Below, in pieces: positions 16,297 through 26,874 of a stretch of DNA of 64,000 nucleotides. The stretch lies in the NCBI GenBank assembly GCA_018268995.1, contig JAFDVL010000004.1, forward strand, positions 1 through 64,000, in the 5' to 3' direction. Source of the DNA: Acidobacteriota bacterium. Its GTDB lineage: Bacteria > Acidobacteriota > Blastocatellia > RBC074. How positions within the stretch are numbered: the stretch's first letter is position 1; each line of letters starts with the position of its first letter. A program made the position numbers and the translations under genes. The notes under the pieces were generated by a model, which saw nothing but the letters and a program-made list of their open reading frames with translations, ran no database searches and was not told the DNA's origin.

Positions 16297-18243
16297 CTAC
16301 TTTACATTGATGGTGACCGTGTTAGCAGTCTTCCCGTCGGCACTGAACACCACATTCACATTACCACTGCCCGCCAGGCTGCGCGGGATCAAAATGTTGG
16401 CTTGATCCAGTCCTACATAACTGTTGTGTGCGCCGGCAAACGAGGTTTCGGCATTGATCCCGCCAATCGTCGTCGTCACGCCGGAAAGCAAACTACGATT
16501 CCGAAAACCAGAGCCAAAGGCGATGAGAAACACTTTGTCGGTGGAGGCTCCCAAATCAATCGGCGTGGCGACGTACTGTTTGGCGACGGAATCGTATTGC
16601 AGCAACTGCTCGTCCGTCTGCGCGCCATTCGCCGAAACTCGTGTCAGATACGCCGCTGCGATCCCGCTGCCCGTGGCGTTGGCGCTAAACATTCCTGGCG
16701 CGACGCCTGTTACCGCGAAGGTGCCAGAACCAGCCGTAAGGCCATTGAGTAAAACGGTGACCGTTGCCGTGCCCGTTGCCGTATTGGCAGGAAGCTGAAA
16801 GTTGATCTGCAAGGGAGAGACATAAAATAGCGGCGCATTGCGCGTGACGTTGGCTGAATCGGTGATTTGCACCTGCACATTATCCAACGTGGTCGGAAGC
16901 GGCGTAGATGGAGCAGAAGCGGTGCTGGCCGCGAGACCTGTGCCAAAGAGCGACCCGATTCCTTCTGGCGAAAGTGTGCCCGCCACAAAACTGGCACCGT
17001 TCGTAGAAGCAAGCGCACTAATATCCAACGGCGTTGTCAGGCTCAAATCTTTCCCATAATCACGATTGCGATCACGCCAAACCGTGTGGTAATGGATTTG
17101 GTTACGAATCACGATGCCACCCTGACAGGCAAACTCAATCCACACGCTCGGCCCGTCAATGCGTGCGTAATTGGACTGGGCATTCAGAAACGTACTGGCA
17201 TCACCCACTGTGCCATTGCCCGTCCAGGCAATGTACGTGTTGTCCAATTCGCTTTCGTAAATCTTCAGCAAATTGGCCGCCACGGTGTCATCGGCATCCT
17301 GCACCCAGGGCTTCATTGCTGCCAACACCAATTGTTTTTGTGTGCTGTTCAAGGCGCTCCCGGCCAAACCAATTTTGGTCGTGGGAAAACTGCTGGGGCC
17401 GCCTGTGCTGGCACCGGGAAGCATAACGCAGTCATTAAAGGTGGAGGAGGACTTGGCAGTCGCCAGTTGCGTGGCATCCAGCGAACCCAACATCGCGGCC
17501 ATGGCGTTGCGTTCTTGTGTAAGCGGAGAATAGGTTGTGTTGTTGGTGGTAAATGTCAGGGGTTCAACTGCTTCATGCTGCGGGGTTGTCCCAATCACAT
17601 GCCCTTGATTGTAGGCGATGTTGGCGGCGTAATGATGCCCGCCAAATTGCAGCATCCATGCCCCGGTTGTATTCGGCGTGTTTAGAAAGGCGATGAAATA
17701 GATACCATCGCCGTAGGAACTCCCCCCACCATTCGCATTCAGATAGGCATCTGCCAGCCGAATTTGGTTGAACTCGTCAGCCCCTTCATTCGCCACCGTG
17801 CCTTGTGCCGCCTTGATGACTTCCAGCGCCGCCGCCAACTGAGTTGAGTTAAGCGTGCTGAGCTGAATGCCATTGCGACAACCGCCACAAAGTTGGTTGG
17901 GCAAATTCGACCAGCGCCCCGCTAATGTCGTGGTGAAGGATTGTTCCAAGGCTGCCTGTTGTGTCGAATTGAGGGATGCCTTAAAGGCCAGTGCTTTTGA
18001 TACCACGTCGGAAACGGCTTCCGGCGAAGCGAAGGCTTGTAGCGTCGTAGGTTCTACATTCGGAGGGGACGCTGGCAAGACACGACTGATAGCAGCCACA
18101 TGCTTCGTTGCCGCCGACACCAGAAATGAGGCGACAACCACAAGTGATAACAACGCTGAGAATCCCAGTAAAAGCTTTTCTCCTGACGCCTGTGTCAGCC
18201 GTTTGACTGTCAGGCGGAAGAAGTTAGGTATATTTCCTGTCAT
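16297..18243 (-). CDS. DUF3500 protein with C-terminal TIGR03437 domain, exported
   Basis: 648 residues. N-terminal signal anchor (about 20-45), a DUF3500 domain (about 75-400; FYLNTPNTTG-like IAFLNTPNTTGAW, MLQFGGHHYAANIAYN, NQIHYHTVWRDRNRDYG) and a C-terminal TIGR03437 domain (about 410-648; TDSANVTRNAPLFYVSP, INFQLPANTATG, GLDQANILIPRSLAGSG). TIGR03437 is an acidobacterial domain found on many secreted proteins. The ATG at 18243 lies four bases after the HupE stop with GGTGA upstream, so translation is probably coupled. Function unknown. Confidence 0.85.
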   Translation of the reverse strand: MTGNIPNFFRLTVKRLTQASGEKLLLGFSALLSLVVVASFLVSAATKHVAAISRVLPASPPNVEPTTLQAFASPEAVSDVVSKALAFKASLNSTQQAALEQSFTTTLAGRWSNLPNQLCGGCRNGIQLSTLNSTQLAAALEVIKAAQGTVANEGADEFNQIRLADAYLNANGGGSSYGDGIYFIAFLNTPNTTGAWMLQFGGHHYAANIAYNQGHVIGTTPQHEAVEPLTFTTNNTTYSPLTQERNAMAAMLGSLDATQLATAKSSSTFNDCVMLPGASTGGPSSFPTTKIGLAGSALNSTQKQLVLAAMKPWVQDADDTVAANLLKIYESELDNTYIAWTGNGTVGDASTFLNAQSNYARIDGPSVWIEFACQGGIVIRNQIHYHTVWRDRNRDYGKDLSLTTPLDISALASTNGASFVAGTLSPEGIGSLFGTGLAASTASAPSTPLPTTLDNVQVQITDSANVTRNAPLFYVSPLQINFQLPANTATGTATVTVLLNGLTAGSGTFAVTGVAPGMFSANATGSGIAAAYLTRVSANGAQTDEQLLQYDSVAKQYVATPIDLGASTDKVFLIAFGSGFRNRSLLSGVTTTIGGINAETSFAGAHNSYVGLDQANILIPRSLAGSGNVNVVFSADGKTANTVTINVK

Positions 18244-18247
18244 ACAT

Positions 18248-19588
18248 TCACCTTTCAATTTGTGCAGAAATTGTTTTTCCCCTATTGGATCCAAAGAAGT
18301 ACGCCGGAAGGGCGATGAGCGCCAGCAGCAAAATCGCTAATGGAGAGTATTCTGTGGCGGATTCCATGGCGCGCTCGATGACATTCGACGCACCGGAAAC
18401 ACGCGTGGCAATCCAGCCCATGGCTGCCAAGGCTGCCAGCAAAGCGCTGCTGACTCTGACCCATTGGTAAATTGGCGTAAGGCTGAGCAGGATCAGCCAC
18501 GGCATGGTAATGAACACAACAAAAAGTTGCATCAACTCAATCCCCAGGTTGAAACCGAGCAGGCTCAATGCCATTGGGCCGACACTCAATTTCATCTCGG
18601 ACAAAACGGTCGCAAACGCCAACCCATGCACCAGGCCAAACCCAGCGGCGACAAAAATCTCTTTGCCAGGAAAAACTGGGCGAATCGCATGAATGGCCGA
18701 GACAAGAATCGAAAAAGCGATCAGGACTTCGACAGGTTGTTGTGGCAATTGCACCCAGCCCACCGCACCCGCCAGCAACGTGAGCGAATGCCCAAACGTA
18801 AAAGCCGTTACGATTTTCAAAAGGCGTGTGAGGCTGTAGCCGCTGCCACCAAAGGCTCCCCAACGTTTGCCTTCGGACAGCAAAGTGGCAGGCAGCAACA
18901 ACACCAGCAAAAACAACAAATGATCCGTGCCTTCCCTGATATGCTGCATCCCAAGGCGGATCATCCCCTTGAACCCACTCCACCAACTGCCCTTTTCCAG
19001 ATTGATTTCCAGTGGCTCAATCTGCGACGTTTGTGTGTTCACGCGAATGACACCCACTTCCCGGTCATCAATTTGTCCTTGCTCCCAATCGTGACGAATA
19101 GAAATCAGGGTTTTGTGGGTGACGACCTGATGCATGATCGCGTCGTAATGCAAGCTGAATTTTCTGCTGCTTGCGCCTGCTGGTGGCGTGAGCGAAAGCG
19201 TGACGATGACTTCCTGAAACGGCCCGCTTTGAATTTGCGCCGTACTCTCAATGTGCATTTCATTGACCTGCACGCGCCAGAACTGTCCGTCCGGCGTCGT
19301 CAGCCGAATGTGCTGCAACAGGTATTCGCGGAACTCCGCCTGCCACTGTGGTAACGAGGTTTCCGGGTTGGTGGCAACGTCATGACCGAACGCAGACTCC
19401 AATTCGAGCAGCGGCACGTGCAGCGTCATTGCCATCTGCTCAGGCGCGGCATCCAGCCTGATTAAAGTAATTGGTTGTTCGTGCGCGAAGGCAGAATGTT
19501 GCCAGGCACCTGTTATCAAAAGCAGGAAGGTCAGCCATTTATAGGGGTAGTGAAAAACAGTTTTCCCGCGATGGGCTTGGTTAGCCAT
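18248..19588 (-). CDS. HupE/UreJ-like membrane protein with extracytoplasmic N-terminal domain
   Basis: 446 residues. Signal peptide, then a soluble beta-rich domain (about 35-210), then six or so membrane helices. The membrane part shows the HupE/UreJ_2 features GMQHIREGTDHLLFLLVLLL, TFGHSLTLLAG and GFGLVHGLAFA with conserved His and Asp residues likely to touch a metal. HupE and UreJ are nickel (or related metal) permeases; the substrate here is not known. The ATG at 19588 is chosen for AGGA upstream rather than the GTG at 19609. First gene of the minus-strand HupE, DUF3500, gallate dioxygenase, tannase run. Confidence 0.8.
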   Translation of the reverse strand: MANQAHRGKTVFHYPYKWLTFLLLITGAWQHSAFAHEQPITLIRLDAAPEQMAMTLHVPLLELESAFGHDVATNPETSLPQWQAEFREYLLQHIRLTTPDGQFWRVQVNEMHIESTAQIQSGPFQEVIVTLSLTPPAGASSRKFSLHYDAIMHQVVTHKTLISIRHDWEQGQIDDREVGVIRVNTQTSQIEPLEINLEKGSWWSGFKGMIRLGMQHIREGTDHLLFLLVLLLPATLLSEGKRWGAFGGSGYSLTRLLKIVTAFTFGHSLTLLAGAVGWVQLPQQPVEVLIAFSILVSAIHAIRPVFPGKEIFVAAGFGLVHGLAFATVLSEMKLSVGPMALSLLGFNLGIELMQLFVVFITMPWLILLSLTPIYQWVRVSSALLAALAAMGWIATRVSGASNVIERAMESATEYSPLAILLLALIALPAYFFGSNRGKTISAQIER

Positions 19589-19624
19589 GAAGTTCCTAAT
19601 TGTCTCCACTCTATCTTGTCGTTA

Positions 19625-19639
19625 TTCGTACTCGACGAA
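19625..19639. promoter_or_regulatory. Possible dyad operator in the HupE/LysR divergent region
   Basis: TTCGT-N5-ACGAA lies 37 bases upstream of the HupE gene start, in the 300-base region shared with the divergent LysR gene. LysR regulators bind short dyads, so this is a candidate site. The rest of the interval shows no gene. Confidence 0.25.
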
Positions 19640-19887
19640 ATCGGCACCATCGTTGTCTCAGGAAAAATGCCGATTCGGATTGATTCGCTCTGCAACCGTT
19701 ATGGGCGAAATCTATGTTGCGGACTGGCCAGCCGTCCAATACTTTGTTCTTCTTGCGGTGATAACAAATAATTCTTGCGATTGAAGGCACCGGCTAGGAT
19801 CGGCAGAGCAGAAGTGCTACATTGCCGCTCTGTCTCCCCAGGACAAAACAGATATTTACATCGCTCAAGGAATGGGGAGGAGTCTGT

Positions 19888-20790
19888 ATGGAGCTTCGGC
19901 ATCTCAGGTACTTCGTCGCCGTCGCCGAGGAATTGAACTTTCGGCGTGCAGCAGAAGTGGTTCATATCGCGCAACCGGCGCTGAGTCAGCAGATCAAACA
20001 ACTCGAAGATGAAATGGGCGTCACGCTCTTTGCGCGCACGCACCACAAAGTCCAACTTACTGAAGCCGGCCAGGCATTTTATTTGCGGGCACAGGCAATT
20101 TTGCAGGAAACGCAGCACGCGGTGCAGGATGCGCGGGCGGTCGAATGTGGTGAGGCCGGTCGCCTGACAATCGGCTTTGTCAGCGCTGCCGCCATCCAGG
20201 TGTTACCGATGTTTTTGCATCAACTTCGCACCGCACGACCACACGCCGAAGTCGAGTTGAAAGAACGGGCACCAGGCGAGCAAATAGATGACCTCTACAA
20301 TCGCAAACTTGATCTTGGCCTCTTTCACGCGAATCTGGAAGACGATCTTTTTGAGACGGCCTTGGTCGCGCGCGAACGATTGATCGTAGCGTTGCCAGCA
20401 GAGAATCCCTTCGCGCGACGTGACTTGATTGATCTGCGTGAACTCGCGCGGGAAACGGTGATTATGCCTGCGCGCCATGCGACTCCGGGGTACTTTGAGC
20501 GCGCACGTTCGGCCTATCAAGCCGTTGGGGTGATGCCGGAGCGCATTTACCATACAAGCCTTTTGCAGACAGGGCTGTTACTGGTTGGTGCAGGGCTGGG
20601 GATTTCGCTGTTGCCTGAATCGTTTCAAAATATTCAGATGCGCGGTGTAGTTTATCGGCAACTAACCCATGCCGCGCCGACGATTGATTTAATTGCGGCG
20701 TGGCGGCGTGACAATACTTCGCGGTTATTGGAATGGCTCACCACAAAAATTAAAGCTTTCAGCGATTCCCAGCTTCAAACAGGGAACTAA
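19888..20790 (+). CDS. LysR-family transcriptional regulator
   Basis: 300 residues. Typical LysR helix-turn-helix at the N-terminus (MELRHLRYFVAVAEELNFRR..., AAEVVHIAQPALSQQIKQLE) and an effector-binding domain from about residue 90 resembling CatM/BenM/CbnR-type regulators, with LTIGFVSAAAIQVLP. GGGGAGG sits seven bases before the ATG. It is divergent from the HupE-to-tannase operon and upstream of the isomerase/oxidoreductase pair, so it could control either; an aromatic acid or its ring-cleavage product is a reasonable effector guess given the relatives. Confidence 0.92.
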   Translation: MELRHLRYFVAVAEELNFRRAAEVVHIAQPALSQQIKQLEDEMGVTLFARTHHKVQLTEAGQAFYLRAQAILQETQHAVQDARAVECGEAGRLTIGFVSAAAIQVLPMFLHQLRTARPHAEVELKERAPGEQIDDLYNRKLDLGLFHANLEDDLFETALVARERLIVALPAENPFARRDLIDLRELARETVIMPARHATPGYFERARSAYQAVGVMPERIYHTSLLQTGLLLVGAGLGISLLPESFQNIQMRGVVYRQLTHAAPTIDLIAAWRRDNTSRLLEWLTTKIKAFSDSQLQTGN

Positions 20791-21159
20791 CCGATATGCA
20801 AAGCGGTTGAGCGTCGAGGTTTGTACGAAGCCAGGCAGGCTGCAAGCCCCAGAGAATGAATTGCTCCTGTGGGGATTAGACATCAAACTGAAAATCCCCT
20901 AAAATCCTCTTGCCTTTCCAACAAATGTAAAATTCTGTGACTGATGATTTGGATCATTCGTATTGGTAGGCAGCACAGAAGGTCTGGGCATTTTAAGTAA
21001 AGTAACCGCTGAACCAAAAGTTAAACTCGCTCTCACGTATAAAGCTTGCGGACACAGCTCAAAAAGGTAGCGACAAAAGGCCTCGCAGGGTCTGAGTGTA
21101 GTTCGTGTCTGAATCTTTTGTAGCAGAAATCACCCCCAATTAACGAGAGGAATAAATTC
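20791..21159 (+). promoter_or_regulatory. 369-base intergenic region upstream of the isomerase gene
   Basis: No open reading frame, repeat or convincing RNA structure was seen. GAGAGG just before 21160 is the ribosome site of the next gene. The region presumably holds its promoter. Confidence 0.4.
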
Positions 21160-22104
21160 ATGTTTTCGAGAAGAGAGTTCGGGAAGATTGCCTTGGCAGG
21201 GCTGCCACTTTCATTGGCGCTCGCAGACATCAATCCCAAAGTGAGTGGTGTTCGCATCGGCGTCCAATCCTACAGTTTTCGCACCATGTCCCTCGACGAT
21301 GCCATCAAAGCCATGAGTGCTATCGGTATCGGTGAATGCGAGTTGTTTTCCGGCCACGTCGAACCTCGCCCGCAGATGCCGGGCGGACGGCCTCCGGGGC
21401 CACCTCCGGGCGGCGGTCGCGGGCAGATGACGCCCGAACAGCAGGCCGCAATGCGCGAGGCAATGCAAAAGGCGGCGGAAGAAACCAGGAAATGGCGCTT
21501 AACCGTTTCGATGGATCATTTCAAAGATGTCCGCAAAAAATTCGATGCAGCGGGTATCAAATTACAAGCGTATAACTACAGCTTTAATGATCGTTTCAGC
21601 GACGAAGAAATTGATCGCGGTTTCCAGATGGCGCAGGCGCTCGGCGTCAAGATCATCACAGCTTCCTCAACCTTGAAGGCGGCCAAACGTGTTGCGCCCT
21701 ATGCCGACAAATACAAAATCACGGTGGCGATGCACGGCCACTCCAACCTGACCGACCCAAACGAATTCGCCAAGCCGGAAAGCTTTGAGGCAGCATTGGC
21801 TATGTCGAAATACTTCGCCATCAATCTGGACGTCGGCCACTTCTTCGCGGCAGGCTACGATCCGGTTGCCTACATCGAGAAACAGCATGCTCGCATTACG
21901 AATCTGCATCTCAAAGATCGCAAGAAAGATAACGGCCCCAATACCGTCTGGGGCGAAGGCGATACGCCCATCAAGCCTGTGCTTCAACTCTTGAAGAAGA
22001 AGAAATACAATATTCCGGCGAACATTGAGTTTGAATATCGAGGCGATGATGCGGTGGCGGAAGTTCGCAAATGCTTCCAGTACATCAAAGACGCGCTGGC
22101 GTAA
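21160..22104 (+). CDS. Sugar phosphate isomerase/epimerase-like TIM-barrel protein, Tat signal
   Basis: 314 residues. Twin-arginine signal SRREFGK followed by a hydrophobic stretch, then a xylose-isomerase-like TIM barrel (AP_endonuc_2) with [30 protein letters not shown] and [11 protein letters not shown]. Glu/His/Asp residues at these positions bind a divalent metal in relatives. Probably acts on a sugar or inositol derivative in the periplasm. Residues 69-110 are a Pro/Gly-rich and helical insert not expected in the barrel. The next gene, 52 bases on, is a Gfo/Idh/MocA oxidoreductase, a frequent partner. Confidence 0.85.
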   Translation: MFSRREFGKIALAGLPLSLALADINPKVSGVRIGVQSYSFRTMSLDDAIKAMSAIGIGECELFSGHVEPRPQMPGGRPPGPPPGGGRGQMTPEQQAAMREAMQKAAEETRKWRLTVSMDHFKDVRKKFDAAGIKLQAYNYSFNDRFSDEEIDRGFQMAQALGVKIITASSTLKAAKRVAPYADKYKITVAMHGHSNLTDPNEFAKPESFEAALAMSKYFAINLDVGHFFAAGYDPVAYIEKQHARITNLHLKDRKKDNGPNTVWGEGDTPIKPVLQLLKKKKYNIPANIEFEYRGDDAVAEVRKCFQYIKDALA

Positions 22105-22156
22105 ACAACAAGGTTTCAAGAGAAACTCTCACTTAACCAAAATCAGAGGAACAGCA

Positions 22157-23782
<1,626 letters not shown>

Positions 23783-23810
23783 GCAAAAATCAGCTTTCGC
23801 AAATAACGAA

Positions 23811-23850
23811 ACACGGAGACAAGTCATTGCGGATTGTCTCCGTGTTTTTA
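23811..23850 (+). terminator. Intrinsic terminator after the Gfo/Idh gene
   Basis: ACACGGAGACAA pairs perfectly with 23834-23845 across an 11-base loop and is followed by TTTTTATTTT. Twelve base pairs plus U-tract make a strong plus-strand terminator. Confidence 0.9.
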
Positions 23851-23894
23851 TTTTCGATCAGTGCTGTAACGGATTAGGAGCGGCACTTTACACG

Positions 23895-23923
23895 GCGTTC
23901 CCTACTGGTCACGGTACAGATTT
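23895..23923. repeat. Short dispersed repeat, copy 1 (24/29 match with 26846-26874)
   Basis: A 29-base sequence (GCGTTCCCTACTGGTCACGG...) matches 26846-26874 at 24 positions. Both copies lie directly 3' of a minus-strand stop codon in the same orientation. Confidence 0.5.
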
Positions 23924-23928
23924 GCCCT

Positions 23929-24714
23929 TCAGGTAAAGCTCACGTCAATCACACCAATCACGCCAAAATCCACGCGCAAATGATCACCCGGCGCAATCGG
24001 CATGGGCACGACACAGGTGCCGGTCGTCACAAATTGCCCGGCCTGCAAGCCATCGTCGTAGCGGCTGAGTTCATTCGCAATCCACGTCAACGCGATGCGC
24101 GGATCACCGAGCACGTTCGCGCCACTGCCCTCGGCCACCAGCGCATCGTGGCGATAGGCTTGCACCCGATGCGCGGCCAAATCCAGGCTGCGCCAATCCG
24201 CCGTTGTCGCTGCGCCGAGCAGGAACCAACTGGCACAGGCATCATCCGCAATCAGTTGCGGCGCGCCTGCGCGTGCGACTTCGTGATAGCGTGAATCGGG
24301 GATTTCAATTGCTGGATGCAAGGTGTCAACAGCGGCCAGCACTTCTTCGACGCTGTAGGGTTCGGCGCGTTTGGGCAGCGCGTCACGAAAGCGAAACGTA
24401 AATTCCGCTTCGGCCAATCGCATTGCAATGCCATCGAGCGAGAGCGTCGCGCCGCCTGCCAGCACGCGATTGGCAAACAGGCGGCCTGCAATTGGCCCAT
24501 CTACGCCAATATGCTGTTGCCCGGCAATACTGGTGGCAGCGATCTTCCAGCCGACGACTTCCTGCCCGACCAGTTGTGCAAGCACGGCCTGAATCGCATA
24601 GCCTTCGGCGCGATCCTGCGGGCGACAATCTTTGGGCAAGGATTCCATTTGCGTTGCGTTGTTCCAATGCTGCCAAATCGTTTGGGCGGCAGTTTCAATT
24701 TGTGTTTGTTGCAT
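23929..24714 (-). CDS. 2-keto-4-pentenoate hydratase family protein
   Basis: 261 residues, the family length. Members (MhpD, DmpE-like, fumarylacetoacetate-hydrolase superfamily) hydrate 2-hydroxypenta-2,4-dienoate or related keto acids from meta-cleavage of aromatics. Motifs include VGWKIAATS, the metal-binding AEAEFTFRF (Glu pair), and PAIEIPDSRY; late GSGANVLGDPRIALTWIANE is also typical. Cytoplasmic, Mg2+/Mn2+ dependent. It ends the minus-strand run of dehydrogenase, transporter, amidohydrolase and aldo/keto reductase, which suggests catabolism of an organic acid; the true substrate is not fixed by sequence. Confidence 0.88.
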   Translation of the reverse strand: MQQTQIETAAQTIWQHWNNATQMESLPKDCRPQDRAEGYAIQAVLAQLVGQEVVGWKIAATSIAGQQHIGVDGPIAGRLFANRVLAGGATLSLDGIAMRLAEAEFTFRFRDALPKRAEPYSVEEVLAAVDTLHPAIEIPDSRYHEVARAGAPQLIADDACASWFLLGAATTADWRSLDLAAHRVQAYRHDALVAEGSGANVLGDPRIALTWIANELSRYDDGLQAGQFVTTGTCVVPMPIAPGDHLRVDFGVIGVIDVSFT

Positions 24715-24747
24715 AAGAGTTATTGGTGGAAGGCGTTCCTTCGCCCT

Positions 24748-24845
24748 GGGAGCACACGCGGCCCGCGTGCCAATCTTGGAGAGGTATAGGGTGACAAGAA
24801 AACCGTAAGCTCACCCAACCTGGCACGCGGGCCGCGTGCGCTCCC
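24748..24845. repeat. Paired inverted repeat, 25-bp arms with one mismatch
   Basis: The arm 24748-24772 is the reverse complement of 24821-24845 except for one base. Each arm contains the palindromic core CGCGGCCCGCG. Spacer 48 bases. Located between the aldo/keto reductase and hydratase genes, where it may attenuate read-through. Confidence 0.75.
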
Positions 24846-24856
24846 AGAGTAACGAG

Positions 24857-25828
24857 CTACGCAAAACCAGCGACAGTGTGTGGCACGTACGGTTCTTCCA
24901 ATGCTTTGATTTCTTCGTCCGTCAGTCGGAGCAAAAGCGCGGCCACGGCATCGTCCAAATGATGTGGCTTCGACGCGCCGATGATTGGCGAAGTGACGAA
25001 CGATTTGTGCAGTATCCACGCCAGAGCAATTTGCGCACGGGATACGCCACGCGCAGTGGCGACGTTCGCGACCGCTTCGACGATTTGGCGATCAGATTCG
25101 ACGTACAGCGTTTTGCCGAACTCATCGGTCTGGGAACGTTCTGTCGCCTCGTCCCAATCACGCGTCAGCCGCCCGCGCGCCAGCGGACTCCACGGAATGA
25201 CGCCGATGTTTTGATCCACACACAAATTCATCATCTCGCGTTCTTCTTCGCGATAGAGCAAATTGTAATGATTCTGCATGGTCACAAACCGTGTCCAGCC
25301 GCGTTGATCCGCCAGAAACAATGCCTTCGCAAATTGCCACGCATACATCGAAGAAGCGCCGATGTAGCGAGCCTTCCCTGCTTTGACCACATCGTGCAAG
25401 GCTTCCATCGTCTCTTCAATCGGCGTGTCGTAATCCCAGCGATGCGTCTGATACAGGTCAACATAATCGGTGCCCAGCCGTTTCAGGCTGGCGTCAATTT
25501 CGGTCATGATCGCCTTGCGCGAAAGTCCTGCGCCGTTCGGGCCGGGACGCATACGACCATGAACCTTCGTGGCAATGACCACGTCTTCGCGTTTGGCAAA
25601 ATCCTTCAGCGCGCGCCCGACAATTTCTTCGCTGGTGCCATCGGAGTAAACATTGGCGGTATCGAAAAAGTTAATCCCCAAGTCCAACGCGTGTTGAATG
25701 AATGGGCGGCTCGCTTCTTCGTTCAATGTCCACAGATGATTGCCTCGCTCCGGCACGCCATAAGTCATGCAGCCCAAACAAATGCGCGAAACTTTCAGGC
25801 CGGTTTTTCCTAATCTGACATATTCCAT
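24857..25828 (-). CDS. Aldo/keto reductase
   Basis: 323 residues, full length. The catalytic tetrad is visible: Asp and Tyr in FFDTANVYSDGTSE, Lys in VIATKVHG, His in YQTHRWD. C-terminal GASKPHHLDDAVAAL is the NADP-binding end. The start YVRLGKTGLKVSRICLGCMTYG is typical of the YajO/AKR12-like group that reduces aldehydes, sugars or aromatic carbonyls. It follows the amidohydrolase gene by 20 bases. Substrate unknown. Confidence 0.93.
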   Translation of the reverse strand: MEYVRLGKTGLKVSRICLGCMTYGVPERGNHLWTLNEEASRPFIQHALDLGINFFDTANVYSDGTSEEIVGRALKDFAKREDVVIATKVHGRMRPGPNGAGLSRKAIMTEIDASLKRLGTDYVDLYQTHRWDYDTPIEETMEALHDVVKAGKARYIGASSMYAWQFAKALFLADQRGWTRFVTMQNHYNLLYREEEREMMNLCVDQNIGVIPWSPLARGRLTRDWDEATERSQTDEFGKTLYVESDRQIVEAVANVATARGVSRAQIALAWILHKSFVTSPIIGASKPHHLDDAVAALLLRLTDEEIKALEEPYVPHTVAGFA

Positions 25829-25848
25829 AGTTTTCCCATTGCGGCGAT

Positions 25849-26784
25849 TCAGGCTTTGATCTTGAAAACTTTATGCGCATTTTCCCACGTCATTTTACGA
25901 AATGCCGCAGGCTTTGCTGATTTCTTGAGAATCGTCAATGTTTCGCGCGCGACGCATTTGCCCGCCAATCGAGCAGCGGCAGGGTTATTCGCCTGACTGA
26001 CGCCGCCGCCCTTGCCATCCTGACACGAACAATCGCTGCCAAAAAGCAATTTGTTTTGATGGCGCGCCAGAAAATCCGCCGTGAATTCAGGATCGCGCGA
26101 CAAAGCGTTATTGCCGGAATTTGCCGACAAATCCCCGTAGAGATTTGGGTAATCCGCCAGCAACTTATCAGTCACACCGCCGCGTTTGATTGGCCCCGAT
26201 GGATACGCCGCTTCTTCAGCATAATCAGCACTCACATTCGCCCAGAAAGCGTCAGCGTGTCCGATGAAGATGGTTTTGGGATACGCCTTCAGCATTGCGG
26301 CAAATCGCTTGAATCCCGTGCTCCAGACGCCTTCGCCCTCGAAATGTGGCACTTCCTGAAAATGCACGAGGATGGGCACCTTCAATTCGGCGGCCAGTGC
26401 ATACATTCGGCGCAATTCCGGCCCATCGGCTTCGACGTGAAACTTGATTTCCCCAAAACCCTGCGCGCCGTCTTTGACTGCTTTGGTCAATAGTTCAGCC
26501 GCATCTGGTTTCGTGATGTCTGCGCTGGCTGACCACACAAACCGTCCGGGATATTTGGCCTGAATCGCTTTCACTTGTTCGGTGGCTGAACTGCGGGCCA
26601 GCAACACAGCATTCGTCACGCCGCAGCCTTGCATATGAGTCATATTCGCGTCCACGCTTTGTCGCAGATGCGAATGAATGTCTATTACAGAGCTACCCCA
26701 TTCAGATGAAGGCGACTGCGCCCCTAAATTAGCAGCCGTAGCTGCCATAACAGCCGATGACAAAAACTCTCTTCGATTGATCAT
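25849..26784 (-). CDS. Amidohydrolase-2 family protein with Tat signal
   Basis: 311 residues. Twin-arginine signal (NRREFLSSAVMAATAAN), then an amidohydrolase_2 TIM barrel: DIHSHLRQS (first metal-binding pair), PILVHFQEVPHFEG, TIFIGHADAFW, and LLFGSDCSCQDG (active-site Asp). Family members include lactonases and decarboxylases such as the pyrone-dicarboxylate lactonase LigI, but the export signal argues against a cytosolic gallate-pathway role. AAGGA stands eight bases before the ATG at 26784, which is preferred to 26805. In an operon with the transporter and aldo/keto reductase. Confidence 0.85.
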   Translation of the reverse strand: MINRREFLSSAVMAATAANLGAQSPSSEWGSSVIDIHSHLRQSVDANMTHMQGCGVTNAVLLARSSATEQVKAIQAKYPGRFVWSASADITKPDAAELLTKAVKDGAQGFGEIKFHVEADGPELRRMYALAAELKVPILVHFQEVPHFEGEGVWSTGFKRFAAMLKAYPKTIFIGHADAFWANVSADYAEEAAYPSGPIKRGGVTDKLLADYPNLYGDLSANSGNNALSRDPEFTADFLARHQNKLLFGSDCSCQDGKGGGVSQANNPAAARLAGKCVARETLTILKKSAKPAAFRKMTWENAHKVFKIKA

Positions 26785-26845
26785 TTGTCGGTCCTTTCTT
26801 TTCAAGTCTTGCGACTGGTAAAACGCGATTGCTACATTGCTACAT

Positions 26846-26874
26846 AACGCTCCCTACGGGTCGCGGTACTGATT
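26846..26874. repeat. Short dispersed repeat, copy 2
   Basis: Matches 23895-23923 at 24 of 29 positions; its end runs into the TAA stop codon of the transporter gene. Part of an imperfect intergenic repeat family. Confidence 0.5.

Noticed and set aside
18464..19354. 296-codon plus-strand frame opposite the HupE-like gene
   Set aside because: No family features; rich in Gln, Arg and Asn as expected of an antisense frame to a membrane protein.
24836..25813. 325-codon plus-strand frame opposite the aldo/keto reductase
   Set aside because: Full overlap with an enzyme whose catalytic tetrad is intact on the other strand.
25849..26784. LigI/LigJ step of the gallate pathway
   Set aside because: Amidohydrolase-2 fold fits, but the twin-arginine signal puts it outside the cytoplasm where gallate ring-cleavage products are processed, so no specific name is given.
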